A stretch of 64,000 nt of DNA from Desulfofustis limnaeus (GTDB lineage: Bacteria > Desulfobacterota > Desulfobulbia > Desulfobulbales > Desulfocapsaceae): the NCBI RefSeq assembly GCF_023169885.1, contig NZ_AP025516.1, positions 3,079,501 through 3,143,500 on the forward strand, written 5' to 3'. The notes under the pieces were generated by a model. It did no database searches. It was not told where the DNA came from and saw only the letters and a program-made list of their open reading frames with translations. Position numbers and translations under genes: made by a program. Shown here one piece after another: positions 8,553 through 17,821 of the stretch; the first letter of the stretch is position 1; every line of letters begins with the position of its first letter.

Positions 8553-8987
8553 ATGGACACCGAAACTGCCAAGACCTTTTTCAGCCGCGACCGGTACGCC
8601 GCTCTCAGCGGCATCGAGATCCTGGAGGCGGCACCAGGCTTCTGCCGAACCTGCTTGCGAGTAGAGGAAAAACACCTGAATGCGGCGGGAGTGGTTCAGG
8701 GTGGGGCCATTTTCACGCTGGCCGACCTGGCCTTCGCGGTCGCCTCCAACAGCCATGGTCAACTGGCCTTGGCGGTCAACGTCAACATCTCTTTTTTGGC
8801 GGCCGGCACATGCGGCGATACCCTTGTCGCCACCGCCACCGAAGTGGGAACCCCCAAAAGGATCGGCGCCTATGATGTTCTGGTCACCAACGACCGGAAC
8901 AACGTGGTGGCCCACTTCAACGGCATCGTCTATCGCAAAAAAGAGCTGCTGCCGCTCGCCCGAGAAGAACACGCTACTCAATCGTAG
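8553..8987 (+). CDS. PaaI-family hotdog thioesterase
   Basis: 144-residue single hotdog-fold acyl-CoA thioesterase. The signature LNAAGVVQGGAIFTLADLAF contains the HGG-like oxyanion loop (VQGGAIFTLAD), and GTPKRIGAYDVLVTN matches the second strand of PaaI-like proteins. The start ATG at 8553 has GAGGAATTACCC before it. The 3' end overlaps, convergently, the last 10 nt of the acyl-ACP thioesterase on the other strand. The substrate is unknown; phenylacetyl-CoA-type intermediates are typical for the family. Confidence 0.82.
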   Translation: MDTETAKTFFSRDRYAALSGIEILEAAPGFCRTCLRVEEKHLNAAGVVQGGAIFTLADLAFAVASNSHGQLALAVNVNISFLAAGTCGDTLVATATEVGTPKRIGAYDVLVTNDRNNVVAHFNGIVYRKKELLPLAREEHATQS

Positions 8988-9739
8988 TGAGGACGGTTAT
9001 CCTGACTGACCACGGCCTGCAGGGTAGCGCTTCCGGTGACGAACTGGGCTTCGCCGGCACCGATCGTAAACAGGCAGCCCTCCGGGATCTGCTGGACAGC
9101 GACCGTCACTTCACGAACCGACAACGGGATTTCCCTCTGAAAGACCAGGCTGATCCCGGCCACCGCGGTCTCCGACCCATGATATCGGTAGATCGCCGTC
9201 TCCAGGTACTGCAGCATGACCGCGTTGTTCACATGGCCGTTGACGTCGTAATCCGAGATCCGGGTGGCAACGGTGAGCTGGTAATCGGGGCGGTCCAGAG
9301 CGGGAAAAAGCAGCTCTTCAATGGCACCGTCGACCGCCTGGTCGGAAACCAGACCGTACCTGGCCTCATAGTTGTCCGGCACCCGGGTCGGTCGCCCTTT
9401 GCGCGTATCAAGATAGACCCAAAGCGTTGAGGCGGCAATGACCGCGTGGCCGTGGCGATCAATGACGAATTCTCGAAAACCCTTGAAGCGTCTGACGCCT
9501 CTCGACCAGGTGGTGACGATTATCGTCTCGTCCAGCAGCGGGAGCTCCTCGATCCGGACCACGGCGCGACTCAGCACCCAGGTGTGTCCCGATTCGAGCA
9601 GCTCATGCAACGATAACCCGACGCGCTGGGTATGCCGTACGGCCATTTCCTGAAAGATGCTGAACAGCGCGTCCAGGCGGAGCTTCCGATCCGTGGCGAC
9701 GTCGCTGACCTGTACCGTTTGCGTTTTCTCGATCTTCAT
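8978..9739 (-). CDS. Acyl-ACP thioesterase (double hotdog)
   Basis: 253-residue protein with two hotdog domains, as in the FatA/FatB and bacterial acyl-ACP thioesterase family. The N-terminal half contains FSIFQEMAVRHTQRVGLSLH and GHTWVLSRAVVRI; the C-terminal half carries SDYDVNGHVNNAVMLQYLE, where Asp, Asn and His form the catalytic site. It would release free fatty acids from acyl-ACP in the cytoplasm. It stands alone on the minus strand and overlaps the PaaI gene convergently by 10 nt. Confidence 0.85.
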   Translation of the reverse strand: MKIEKTQTVQVSDVATDRKLRLDALFSIFQEMAVRHTQRVGLSLHELLESGHTWVLSRAVVRIEELPLLDETIIVTTWSRGVRRFKGFREFVIDRHGHAVIAASTLWVYLDTRKGRPTRVPDNYEARYGLVSDQAVDGAIEELLFPALDRPDYQLTVATRISDYDVNGHVNNAVMLQYLETAIYRYHGSETAVAGISLVFQREIPLSVREVTVAVQQIPEGCLFTIGAGEAQFVTGSATLQAVVSQDNRPHYD

Positions 9740-9878
9740 GGTTTGGACCTAACCATTGCTCCGATCCCCGAATGTCCTCATCGCCACCGCTTGAGCGCCG
9801 GAGTGCACGGCAGTGCCGCCGGATGATAGTCGGGCAGGCAGCACAGGCGGACTCGTGACCGAACGAGTGGTCACCACA

Positions 9879-10394
9879 TCAATACTCGACACCTTCCCGA
9901 GCGACCACGCCATCGTTGAAGTAATGCTTGATTTCTTTCATCTCGGTAACGAGATCGGCGGCGGCGACCAGTTCCGGTGGTGCGTAACGACCGGTGACGA
10001 CGACCTCGGTAGCCTGGTGGCGGGATCGGATCGCCTCAAGCAGTTCATCGACCGTGAACAATCGGTAATGAAGAGCGATAGCGGCCTCGTCAAGAATCAC
10101 CAAGCCATATTCGCCCGACCGAAGAACTGCCTGAATTTCGGCCAGTCCTTGACGGGCGACATCGATGTCCGCCTGCTCCGGCTCCTTGACAATGAAACAG
10201 CCACGCCCATACTGCCTGACGGTGATAGGAGGGAGCCATTGCTCAACGGCTTTGATCTCGGAATATGATCTCCCTTTGACGAACTGGGCAAAGAACACCT
10301 TTTTGCCGGCGCCGACCGCTCGCAGGGCCAAGCCGAAAGCGGCCGTCGTCTTCCCCTTGCCATTACCGGTATAGACCTGCAGATAGCTCTTCAT
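9879..10394 (-). CDS. cobO: Cob(I)alamin adenosyltransferase (BtuR/CobO family)
   Basis: 171-residue CobA/CobO-type ATP:corrinoid adenosyltransferase. The P-loop TGNGKGKTT is at residues 9-17, and the family motifs FVKGRSYSEIKAVEQW, ILDEAAIALHYRLF and VTGRYAPPELVAAADLVTEM are present in order. The enzyme makes adenosylcobalamin. It is short but full length for the family. No other cobalamin genes are in the window. A GC-rich hairpin and the glutamine synthetase gene lie upstream. Confidence 0.9.
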   Translation of the reverse strand: MKSYLQVYTGNGKGKTTAAFGLALRAVGAGKKVFFAQFVKGRSYSEIKAVEQWLPPITVRQYGRGCFIVKEPEQADIDVARQGLAEIQAVLRSGEYGLVILDEAAIALHYRLFTVDELLEAIRSRHQATEVVVTGRYAPPELVAAADLVTEMKEIKHYFNDGVVAREGVEY

Positions 10395-10464
10395 GGATTC
10401 CCCATCTCACCGGCTTCGATTGTCCTATCATTCGGCAACGCCACATGGTCAGCCGCCGGAACCC

Positions 10465-10484
10465 GATGCCCCTTGCGGGGCATC
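10465..10484 (-). terminator. GC-rich hairpin after the glutamine synthetase paralogue
   Basis: Perfect 8-bp stem GATGCCCC/GGGGCATC with a 4-nt loop, placed 24 nt downstream of the stop of the minus-strand glutamine synthetase gene. No U-run follows, so it would be a non-canonical terminator or an mRNA 3'-end stabiliser. Confidence 0.4.
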
Positions 10485-10507
10485 CTCAACCATAGTTCCG
10501 TAAACCA

Positions 10508-11815
10508 TCAGTTGCCGAGATACCGCTCCCATTCCCGGGGAGTCACATGGGTTCGATGCTCCTCCCAGTCAGCGGTCTTCAATGCCATATAACTGTCGTA
10601 TATCCGTTTTCCCAGGACTTCCGGCAGGAATTTACTGCGCTCCGCCTCCACCAGCGCCTCGAACATGGATTTCGGCAAGAGCCGTTGATCCCAGATCCGG
10701 TGATTTCTCATGTATCCGTAGGCGCTGCCGCGATCAGGACGACCACAATCGAGCTTCTCTTCGATCCCGCGCAACCCCATGGCGATCAGCGTGGCCATCT
10801 GCAGATAGGGGTTTCCGCACGGGTCAGGATTGCGCAACTCGATGCGGGTGCTCTGAGGATTCACCGCGTAAGGAATACGGACCATGGAGCTGCGGTTTTT
10901 TAGCCCCCAGCCACGAATCACCGGCGCTTCCCGCTCGACGACATAGGCTTTGTAGGAATTAAAGGTCGAGGCCATGACCAACGAGGTTTCCCGTCCATAT
11001 TTGATGATCCCGCCGATGAACTGCCGAGCCGTGGTGCTCAGGCCGTATTCCTGGTCGGCATCGTAGAACACGTTGTTCCCGTCCAGATCGGACATGGACA
11101 GATGGATATGAAAGGCGCTGCGGTTCTGGTTATCGAACGGTTTCGGCATGAAGGTGGCATAATAGCCGAATTCACGAGCCACCTGATGGGTAATGTGATT
11201 AAAGATGACCGTGCGGTCGGCGGCGTCGAGGGGCCGGGTCGGCACCAGATTGATCTCATGTTGCGATGGGGTCACTTCATGGTGGGCTTTCTCGAATTCG
11301 ATACCGCATTGGGCAAGAATAGCGATGATCCGGTTGCGCACCCGCTCCCCTTTGTCATGCGGGGTGGCAACGAAATAACCGGCTTCGTCGGAATGTTTTT
11401 TCTCGCCGAACTCGTCGCCGGAGAGCAGAAAGAATTCATGTTCCGGACCGAGCAGAAATCGATATCCATACTCCTTTTCCGCCTCCTCGATGACGCGCTC
11501 CAGTACCGCCCGTGGGTCGGCCTGTGAACGCAGGCCGCGTTCATTGAAGATGCGCCCAATGAAACAGCCGAGCGTCTGCTCCTTGAACGTGATGATACGC
11601 AGGCTGTCGATATCTGGAAAGAGTTGACGGTCACTATTGTCCACCCGCGCCATTCCAGCTATCGACGAGCCATCGAAGCCAATACCGTCACGCAGGATGG
11701 CCGGCAGATGCGCCGGGTTCACCGGGAGACTCATCAACCTGCCGTTGAGATCGGTAAAGAAGATCTTGGTTGCATCGAGGTTTCGCAGATGGTCTTGCAT
11801 GTCGTCCATGGTCAT
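10508..11815 (-). CDS. Glutamine synthetase family protein (type I, second copy)
   Basis: 435-residue type I glutamine synthetase-like protein. It shows GIGFDGSSIAGM at the N-terminal beta-grasp boundary, the metal-binding LLGPEHEFFLL, EVTPSQHEINLVPT, the ATP-loop segment MPKPFDNQNRSAFHIHLSM and the catalytic ELRNPDPCGNPYLQMA. It differs clearly from the glnA at 43654-44985, so the genome has two paralogues. Whether it makes glutamine or ligates another amine (as gamma-glutamyl-polyamine ligases do) cannot be decided from sequence alone. It is flanked by a cobO gene and a glnHPQ-like transporter cluster on the same strand. Confidence 0.85.
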   Translation of the reverse strand: MTMDDMQDHLRNLDATKIFFTDLNGRLMSLPVNPAHLPAILRDGIGFDGSSIAGMARVDNSDRQLFPDIDSLRIITFKEQTLGCFIGRIFNERGLRSQADPRAVLERVIEEAEKEYGYRFLLGPEHEFFLLSGDEFGEKKHSDEAGYFVATPHDKGERVRNRIIAILAQCGIEFEKAHHEVTPSQHEINLVPTRPLDAADRTVIFNHITHQVAREFGYYATFMPKPFDNQNRSAFHIHLSMSDLDGNNVFYDADQEYGLSTTARQFIGGIIKYGRETSLVMASTFNSYKAYVVEREAPVIRGWGLKNRSSMVRIPYAVNPQSTRIELRNPDPCGNPYLQMATLIAMGLRGIEEKLDCGRPDRGSAYGYMRNHRIWDQRLLPKSMFEALVEAERSKFLPEVLGKRIYDSYMALKTADWEEHRTHVTPREWERYLGN

Positions 11816-12130
11816 GATTGTCGTTTACTCCTCTGCTCATGAAATGATTGCCCTAAGCCGCCGTCACGGGTACAGGGGCGGACGCACCAACCCGTCCACC
11901 CGTATGGTTGAGGCGTCCGTTGTTTCATCCGCCCATACAAAATCTCTGGCACGTTATCTTTTTTGGAACGATTTTCCCAGATTTTTCTCAGAAAAGACCG
12001 ATCCTTCCTGATCGGACAAGCGTGGAGCCGAGCCACAAACAACCTGCAGGAACCAGACAGAAGAACCCGGCAGGACCGTCACCTGGCCAGTCCGGACACG
12101 ACCGGGGATACAGGCAGCGACACCCGTCCA
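11816..12130. other. Non-coding stretch between glnQ and the glutamine synthetase paralogue
   Basis: 315 bp with no convincing gene on either strand. It should contain the promoter of the glutamine synthetase at 11815 (minus) and the 3' end of the glnQ transcript. A short inverted pair GGACGCACCAACCCGTCC (about 11880-11897) is visible. A TGGCAC on the plus strand at about 11948 lacks a proper -12 element and points away from the gene. Confidence 0.4.
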
Positions 12131-12874
12131 TCAACCGATGGTGGGTTTTTGCACTTTCCCCAGAAAATTTCTGGTTCGCTCGAACTTGGGATTGCTGAAG
12201 AACTCGTGCGGGGGCGCTTCTTCCAGAATAACGCCGTTATCAACGAAGATGACTCGATCGGCCACCTCTCTGGCAAACCCCATTTCATGGGTGACGACAA
12301 CCATCGTCATGCCTTCCTTTGCCAGGGTTTTCATGACCTCCAGCACTTCTCCCACCAGTTCCGGATCAAGGGCGCTAGTCGGTTCATCAAACAACATGAC
12401 CTTGGGCCTCAAAGCGAGAGAACGGGCGATGGCCACTCGCTGCTTCTGGCCGCCGGACAACTGATCGGGATAGACGCGGGCCTTGTCTTCCAGCCCGACC
12501 TTGGCCAACAGCTCCATACCGAGTTTATTCGCCTCGGCTGTCTTCATCCGGCGCACCTTCAGGGGGCCGAGGGTAACGTTTTGCAGCGCCGTCATGTGGG
12601 GAAAGAGATTGAACTGCTGGAACACCATTCCGGCCTCAGTCCGTATCATATTGATATCGGTTGTCTTATCCGTCAGACTGAAACCGTCCACCTTGATCTC
12701 ACCACTGGTAAGCTCTTCCAGTTTGTTGATACAGCGCAGCAGCGTACTCTTGCCCGACCCCGAAGCGCCGACAATAACCACCACCTCGCCCGGCTCGATA
12801 TTCAGGTCGATGCCTTTGAGCACTTCCAGCTTGTCAAACGATTTGTGCAAATTTTTGATTTCAATCATCGGCAT
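12131..12874 (-). CDS. glnQ: Polar amino acid ABC transporter ATP-binding protein (GlnQ-like)
   Basis: 247-residue ATPase of the polar amino acid importer family. Walker [10 protein letters not shown] is near residues 36-44, the signature [16 protein letters not shown] near 138-151, and Walker [20 protein letters not shown] follows, with the switch region [16 protein letters not shown]. It is very similar in layout to E. coli GlnQ (240 aa). It is the last gene of the minus-strand set glnH-glnP-glnQ, starting 18 nt after the permease stop. Confidence 0.92.
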   Translation of the reverse strand: MPMIEIKNLHKSFDKLEVLKGIDLNIEPGEVVVIVGASGSGKSTLLRCINKLEELTSGEIKVDGFSLTDKTTDINMIRTEAGMVFQQFNLFPHMTALQNVTLGPLKVRRMKTAEANKLGMELLAKVGLEDKARVYPDQLSGGQKQRVAIARSLALRPKVMLFDEPTSALDPELVGEVLEVMKTLAKEGMTMVVVTHEMGFAREVADRVIFVDNGVILEEAPPHEFFSNPKFERTRNFLGKVQKPTIG

Positions 12875-12892
12875 GGCTGCTTCCCCGAATAC

Positions 12893-13561
12893 TTAACGCC
12901 GCACGTGGAACACTTTTTCTTCCACGACGCTGAGGATCTTGGATATGGTCATGGTCAGGACCAGATACATGATGGCAACGGTAAGCCAGACCTCGAAGGC
13001 CCGGAAATTAACCGAGATGATTTCCTGGCCGGTCCTGGTCAACTCACCCACACCGATGACCACGAGCAACGAGGTGTCCTTGAGGCTGATGATGAACTGA
13101 TTGCCCAGAGGCGGAATCATCCGCTTCAGCGCCTGCGGCCAAACCACGTAGCGCATGGCCTGAAACCGGGTAAGCCCGATGGAGCGCGCCGCCTCCATCT
13201 GACCGGGATTGATCGACTGGACGGCGCCGCGCACGATCTCCGCGATATAGGCGCCGGAGTTCAGGGCGATGGTGACAATCCCAGCGGTCAGCGGGGGGAT
13301 CCGGATGCCGATGGCCATGGGCAGGCCGAAGTAGAGAAACATCACCTGAACCATCAATGGCGTGCCCCGGATCGACTCGATATAGGCCCCTGCCAGTTTG
13401 CGCAGAAAGACATTGCGGGAGAGCTTCAACAACCCGGCGGTTGCTCCGAAGATGAATCCGAAAAACAGCCCGACGATGGTAATAATGATGGTCAGCCGGA
13501 TGCCGGTCAGCAGGATGGGGACCGAATCCCACATGACACTGGCGTCGAAGTCAAAGGCCAT
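12893..13561 (-). CDS. glnP: Polar amino acid ABC transporter permease (GlnP-like)
   Basis: 222-residue inner-membrane permease of the His/Glu/Gln family. It has about five hydrophobic segments and the typical motif ESIRGTPLMVQVMFLYFGLP. The EAA loop is EAARSIGLTRFQAMRYVVWPQ. It forms a homodimer in the family. It lies between the binding-protein gene (68 nt upstream) and the ATPase gene. Confidence 0.92.
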   Translation of the reverse strand: MAFDFDASVMWDSVPILLTGIRLTIIITIVGLFFGFIFGATAGLLKLSRNVFLRKLAGAYIESIRGTPLMVQVMFLYFGLPMAIGIRIPPLTAGIVTIALNSGAYIAEIVRGAVQSINPGQMEAARSIGLTRFQAMRYVVWPQALKRMIPPLGNQFIISLKDTSLLVVIGVGELTRTGQEIISVNFRAFEVWLTVAIMYLVLTMTISKILSVVEEKVFHVRR

Positions 13562-13629
13562 GACAACTCCAGGTATCGGGAAGGACGAAGGGCGAGTCCA
13601 CGATGGACCCGCCCATTGGGTGCGGCAGG

Positions 13630-14376
13630 TTATTTCGGTTCAGTTCCGAACCATTTTTTGTACAGTTCAGCGTACTTGCCCGATTCCATCAGGTTGAGGA
13701 TCTCAATGGTCACCTTCTCGCGCAGTTCGCTGCCGGCCGGAAAGGCAATGCCATAGCTCTGACCCATGTACAGCGGGCCGACCACTTTGGCTTTCCCCTT
13801 GCCTGCCGTCTGGGCGTAATACATGACGGCCGGAGAATCGAACAGCACCGCTTCGGCTCCGCCGGTGGCGAGTTCCATGTAGGCTCCGTCGATGTTGGGA
13901 AACAGGCTGACGTCTTTGGCCTTGGCGTTCTTCTTGACGAAGTCCTCACTGGTGGTCCCCAGTTTGGTGGCGACAACCTTGCCTTCCAGGTCTTCCAGAT
14001 TCTTGATGTCTTCGTTGTCACTGCGCACAAGGATCATCAAGCCGGCATCGTAGTAGGGATAAGCAAAATCCACCACCTTCTCGCGCTCACTCTTGATGGT
14101 CATGCCGGCGATGGCGGCGTCGATATTTCCGGACTGCAGGGCCGGAATGAGTCCGTTGAAATCCATCGGCTGCAGCTCGTATTCGATGCCCAGGCTCTCG
14201 GCAATCAGGGTCCACATGTCGATATCGAAACCGACATACTTGCCGCTGTCCGGATCCTTGAACTCAAAAGGCATGAAGTTGGTGTCGTGTCCAACGATAA
14301 TCTTCTTGGCTTGCGCCATGGCTGTCAGCGATAACGCCAGGGCTGCGGTCAATACGATAGTCAGCAGTTTTTTCAT
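13630..14376 (-). CDS. glnH: Glutamine-binding periplasmic protein (GlnH-like)
   Basis: 248-residue solute-binding protein. The ATG at 14376 is chosen because AAGGAGG lies just upstream and it is followed directly by a signal peptide (MKKLLTIVLTAALALSLTAMAQA). The mature region closely resembles E. coli GlnH: MPFEFKDPDSGKYVGFDIDM, YELQPMDFNGLIPALQSGNI, PNIDGAYMELATGGAEAVL and the C-terminal YKKWFGTEPK. Glutamine specificity is therefore likely but remains an inference. It follows the KamA-family gene by 94 nt and may be co-transcribed with it. Confidence 0.88.
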   Translation of the reverse strand: MKKLLTIVLTAALALSLTAMAQAKKIIVGHDTNFMPFEFKDPDSGKYVGFDIDMWTLIAESLGIEYELQPMDFNGLIPALQSGNIDAAIAGMTIKSEREKVVDFAYPYYDAGLMILVRSDNEDIKNLEDLEGKVVATKLGTTSEDFVKKNAKAKDVSLFPNIDGAYMELATGGAEAVLFDSPAVMYYAQTAGKGKAKVVGPLYMGQSYGIAFPAGSELREKVTIEILNLMESGKYAELYKKWFGTEPK

Positions 14377-14470
14377 ATACCCTCCTTGCCTCGTTTGGTG
14401 ATATTTGGCCATTTCCGCGCTGCAGACTGGGGCTACAGCGCGGAAGACCGTTATGCCGAACCCCCGTCGA

Positions 14471-15586
14471 TCATTCCGGGATGTTCGGTAATTTCGTCAC
14501 TTGCCCTTTGTAGTTGACCAGCGTGTACTCGTGCTCGTTGCGCTCCTTGATGTAATAATCGGGCATCAACGGGATCTTGCCCACATTGGTGGCCACCACG
14601 TACATGGGCTGGGCCAGTCCGGTGGTATGGCCGCGAATGGCGTCTCTGATCAGCTCGGCGCCTTTTTCCACCGGCGTCCGGAAATGATCGATACCGGGGG
14701 CCGGTTCACAATAGAAGACGTAATAGGGCCGGATGCGGAACTGCAGCAGCTTGAGATGCAGCTGCTTGAAGGTGTCGACATCGTCATTGATCCCCTTGAG
14801 CAACACCGCCTGGTTGCCCACATTGATACCGCAGCCCATGAGTTTGTAGACCGCCTCGGCGGTCTCCGGCGTCAATTCCTTCGGGTGGTTGCACTGGGTA
14901 TTGATCCAAATAGGCACCCGGTGCATGCCGCCGAGCACCTTGAGCAGGCCATCTTCCATGCGCTGGGGCAGGGCGATGACGGTGCGGGTACCGAAGCGGA
15001 TCATCTCCACGTGCGGTATCTCGCGTATTTTCCTGATCAGGTAATCGATGCGATCGTTGGACAAGAGAAAGGGGTCGCCACCGGTGATCAGCACGTCCCT
15101 GATTTCCGGCGACTTCCTGATCCACGCCAATCCCTCGTCAACGTCGAAGCGCAGTTCCAGGGCCCGGTCCACCACCAGTTCCTTGCGGAAGCAATGGCGG
15201 CAGTAATTGGCACAGATGTCGGTGACGGTAAAGGCGATCTTGTCATGATACTGCCGGGCGATGGAGTCGGGCCGATGCTCCTCGGTGTTGCGATTTTCCT
15301 TCCAGATCAGATAATTCTGAATGCCGTAACGATTCACCTGTTCCTGCAAGGACGGCACCACCTGTCGCCGGATCGGACAGGCCGGATCCTTCCTGTCCAT
15401 GAGGGCTGCATAGTGCGGGGTTGTGCCCCACTTGGTCTTCATGGTTTCGATGGCCTTCACTTCCTCATCAGTGGGATCGATGTACTGACGTAAGCGATCC
15501 AAGGTGTTGACGTGATTCTGTAATTGTTCTTTCCAATCCATGATCGATAAGCTCATCTCGTTGTTGTGATTAATTATGATGGCCAC
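14471..15586 (-). CDS. KamA-family radical SAM aminomutase of uncertain substrate
   Basis: 371-residue radical SAM protein of the lysine 2,3-aminomutase family. The cluster motif CANYCRHC is at residues 125-132, the SAM-binding LITGGDPFLLSNDRIDYL follows, and the PLP lysine is probably K337 in VGKIPLMPDYY. Where lysine aminomutases have a VVDAPGGGGK segment this protein has VVATNVGK, and the segment before IEHFRTP reads CEPAPGIDHFRTP. The two aspartates that bind the lysine side chain in characterised enzymes therefore appear changed, and lysine may not be the substrate. It lies directly upstream of the glnHPQ-like genes. The N-terminus is uncertain; later in-frame ATGs at residues 11 and 16 are alternatives. 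Confidence 0.8.
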   Translation of the reverse strand: MAIIINHNNEMSLSIMDWKEQLQNHVNTLDRLRQYIDPTDEEVKAIETMKTKWGTTPHYAALMDRKDPACPIRRQVVPSLQEQVNRYGIQNYLIWKENRNTEEHRPDSIARQYHDKIAFTVTDICANYCRHCFRKELVVDRALELRFDVDEGLAWIRKSPEIRDVLITGGDPFLLSNDRIDYLIRKIREIPHVEMIRFGTRTVIALPQRMEDGLLKVLGGMHRVPIWINTQCNHPKELTPETAEAVYKLMGCGINVGNQAVLLKGINDDVDTFKQLHLKLLQFRIRPYYVFYCEPAPGIDHFRTPVEKGAELIRDAIRGHTTGLAQPMYVVATNVGKIPLMPDYYIKERNEHEYTLVNYKGQVTKLPNIPE

Positions 15587-15869
15587 TCCATTGTTGCCGA
15601 CCTGTCGACACAGCCTCGGATATCAGGAGAGCACGTTGCCCGAGCCAGTTCCTTCCTTTTGCGCTACCACGAGCGGGAGGCTGTTCCGATACACGATATT
15701 TTTTAATCCTATTCCATCGACTGTGGTGAGGCAACTGATTAATTGTTGCGTTCGACGTCCCGTTGAGAAATAGTGTTGCCACGTGAAACCAGAGCCAAAC
15801 GGCCGGCTTTTTCGCCAGACATGGTTGAAAATCAGGCTGAAACCTGCAAAATTCAGAAAATCAGGAGCG

Positions 15870-16373
15870 CATTCCGACGGATCGAGGCTATTGCATCGTC
15901 GCCAATCACCAGGGAGCCTTCGACATTCCGATCCTGCTCGGCTATCTGCCCGACTCCATCGGGTTTCTGGCCAAAAAGGAATGCGTTACCTACCCGTGCT
16001 CAGTACCTGGATGAAGGCCATCCACTGCATCTTCATCGATCACTCCAATCGCCGCGCAAGCCATGCAGCAGGCCATCGGAACGGCACAAAGCGGGCATCC
16101 CCTCGTGATCTTTCCCGAGGGTACGAGAAGCCGCAGCGCCAGGATGGGTCCGTTCAAAAGCGGCAGCCTGAAACTGCCGATCCGTTCCCGGGCGTTGATC
16201 GTTCTCGTGACGATCGACGGCTCCCACCTATTGAAGGGGCTAACGGCGGCCTGATGCGACCCGCGCAGGTCACTCTGACTATTCATCCGCCGGTTGACAC
16301 GGCGCCATTGAACGATAAGCAAACCAGAGACCTGACCGAACGATTGAGCAAAATCATTGAGCCAGCGAACTGA
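15870..16373 (+). pseudogene. Broken lysophospholipid acyltransferase (PlsC family)
   Basis: Remnant of a 1-acyl-glycerol-3-phosphate acyltransferase-like gene spread over all three plus-strand frames. Recognisable parts in order are NHQGAFDIPILLGYLP (the NHxxxxD motif), LPVLSTWMKAIHCIFIDHSN in a second frame, LVIFPEGTRSRSARMGPFKS (the FPEGTRS motif) in a third frame, and a C-terminal RPAQVTLTIHPPVDT. At least three frameshifts separate them and no intact start is seen, so no functional product is expected. The upstream 280 bp show nothing recognisable. Confidence 0.85.
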
Positions 16374-16411
16374 TTAGCAGGAGCGAGGAAACGGTCTTCG
16401 TCACCTGTTCC

Positions 16412-17821
16412 TCATTTTGAATCTAACTCGGCCATGGCTTTTTCAAAGCACTCTGGACAGAGGCCATGGGAAAATGTGGCATCGGTATGAGCAGCGAGGT
16501 AGCTCTCCAATTGTTCCCAATAGCCCTGATCATCTCTGATTTTTTTGCAACCCGCGCAAATGGGAATGAATCCCTTGAGTGTCTTGATCTGCTCCAAAGC
16601 TTCGCGCAATTGCCTGATTGTTTTCTCACGCTCCACTTCGGCGAGATTCCGGTCCGCCATCGCCCTTTCAAGTTTTTTGACGCTTCCAGACAACCGTTTG
16701 ATCTCATTGCCAAACAACTCGTCATGCGCCAACGCTCCAATCCTATTGAGCTCCCGGTCAATTGTTTCCAAGGGTGAAATTACCTGTTTGATAACGTAAT
16801 AGAGCGATACCAAGAGCAGGGTCACGAGCGACAACGTGATCATAAGAGAAACCAGAAATCGGTTGCGGTATGCGTCTTGCAGCTCTATCGCTGAATTCGT
16901 CGCCGCATGTGCCGTTGTGGTCATCATGGCGGCAATGCCATTGAGGACCGGAACCGCTGACGAGAACAAGGCTTCAATAGTTACCGTGGATCGGCCATCC
17001 GCCACAAGTTCATCAAGAACCTGTTCCTGCAACGGGACCAGCTGCTCGTTTTGGTGGCTGACCTCATTCATCTTGGTCCGTATCGTATCTGCATCCAGAT
17101 ACGATACCAGTCTGGTAATATCTTCCCACAGCTTCCGTTCTCTTCCGCGCAATGAATTGATATGAGCGATCTCTGCAGGACTGGGCTGAACACCCGATGA
17201 AAGTGCCTGGGATATCAGGGACGCCTTCCACCCGGTGGTGTCTCGAAGATCAAGAATTGTCGCTGCCAGATGTTTCAGCCTGACGGAAGTTTCTCCGGGC
17301 CTGAAATTTTCGAGTAATCGCAAAGCGATCATCCTGATTTCCTGAAGAAGATCACTCGCTGCGGTTTCCCATTCTTGAAGCAGGTGCGGATCCCTTTCCT
17401 CCCGTGGAAGGAGAAAACCATTCTCGACGGCACTTCTCGTCTTTTTCAATTCATCCCATCTATTTTGCAGCTCCCGGGCACTATTCAGTTCTTCCTCCTC
17501 TTTCAGACCTGCGATTGCAGCCTCAAGCGCCATATCGCCATTTGCCCGCCTGCCATCGATAAAGACCCTGTTTTCCTGGCTGATCACCCCGTTGCTTCGC
17601 AAAACAACAGCCGTGCGCCCCCGCTCGAAAGCCAAATGCTGTGCGGATCCCAGAAGATTTTCCGTCGTCCGGGCCCGATGTAAGATCAAGACGCTTTCTC
17701 GATAATTGAAAAAACTTATTACGGCCTGACTGAAAGAAACAAAGCTCCCCCAGCCGCCGAGGATGAGGATTACGCCAAACAGAACAGTACGGATTGACGT
17801 CGATGTGGACCAGAATTGCAT
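16412..17821 (-). CDS. Membrane sensor protein with nitrate-sensor-like domain and CxxC tail
   Basis: 469-residue protein. One membrane segment is near residues 10-37 and a second near 330-352, enclosing a mostly helical periplasmic region of about 290 residues that resembles NIT/4HB-type sensor domains. After the second segment comes a HAMP-like linker, a coiled coil (VEREKTIRQLREALEQIKTL) and a C-terminal tail with GFIPICAGCKKIRDDQGYW and LCPECF. This Cys-rich tail is frequent at the ends of deltaproteobacterial PAS and receiver proteins. No histidine kinase, GGDEF or chemoreceptor output domain is present, so signalling would depend on a partner. The downstream plsC remnant is convergent. 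Confidence 0.65.
   Translation of the reverse strand: MQFWSTSTSIRTVLFGVILILGGWGSFVSFSQAVISFFNYRESVLILHRARTTENLLGSAQHLAFERGRTAVVLRSNGVISQENRVFIDGRRANGDMALEAAIAGLKEEEELNSARELQNRWDELKKTRSAVENGFLLPREERDPHLLQEWETAASDLLQEIRMIALRLLENFRPGETSVRLKHLAATILDLRDTTGWKASLISQALSSGVQPSPAEIAHINSLRGRERKLWEDITRLVSYLDADTIRTKMNEVSHQNEQLVPLQEQVLDELVADGRSTVTIEALFSSAVPVLNGIAAMMTTTAHAATNSAIELQDAYRNRFLVSLMITLSLVTLLLVSLYYVIKQVISPLETIDRELNRIGALAHDELFGNEIKRLSGSVKKLERAMADRNLAEVEREKTIRQLREALEQIKTLKGFIPICAGCKKIRDDQGYWEQLESYLAAHTDATFSHGLCPECFEKAMAELDSK

Noticed and set aside
11944-11962. Possible sigma-54 promoter (TGGCAC) upstream of the glutamine synthetase paralogue
   Set aside because: The -12 TTGC element is absent at the required spacing and the orientation points away from the gene.
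15783-16373. Intact 196-residue coding sequence
   Set aside because: The acyltransferase motifs occur in three different frames; the long open frame is only one segment of a broken plsC-like gene.
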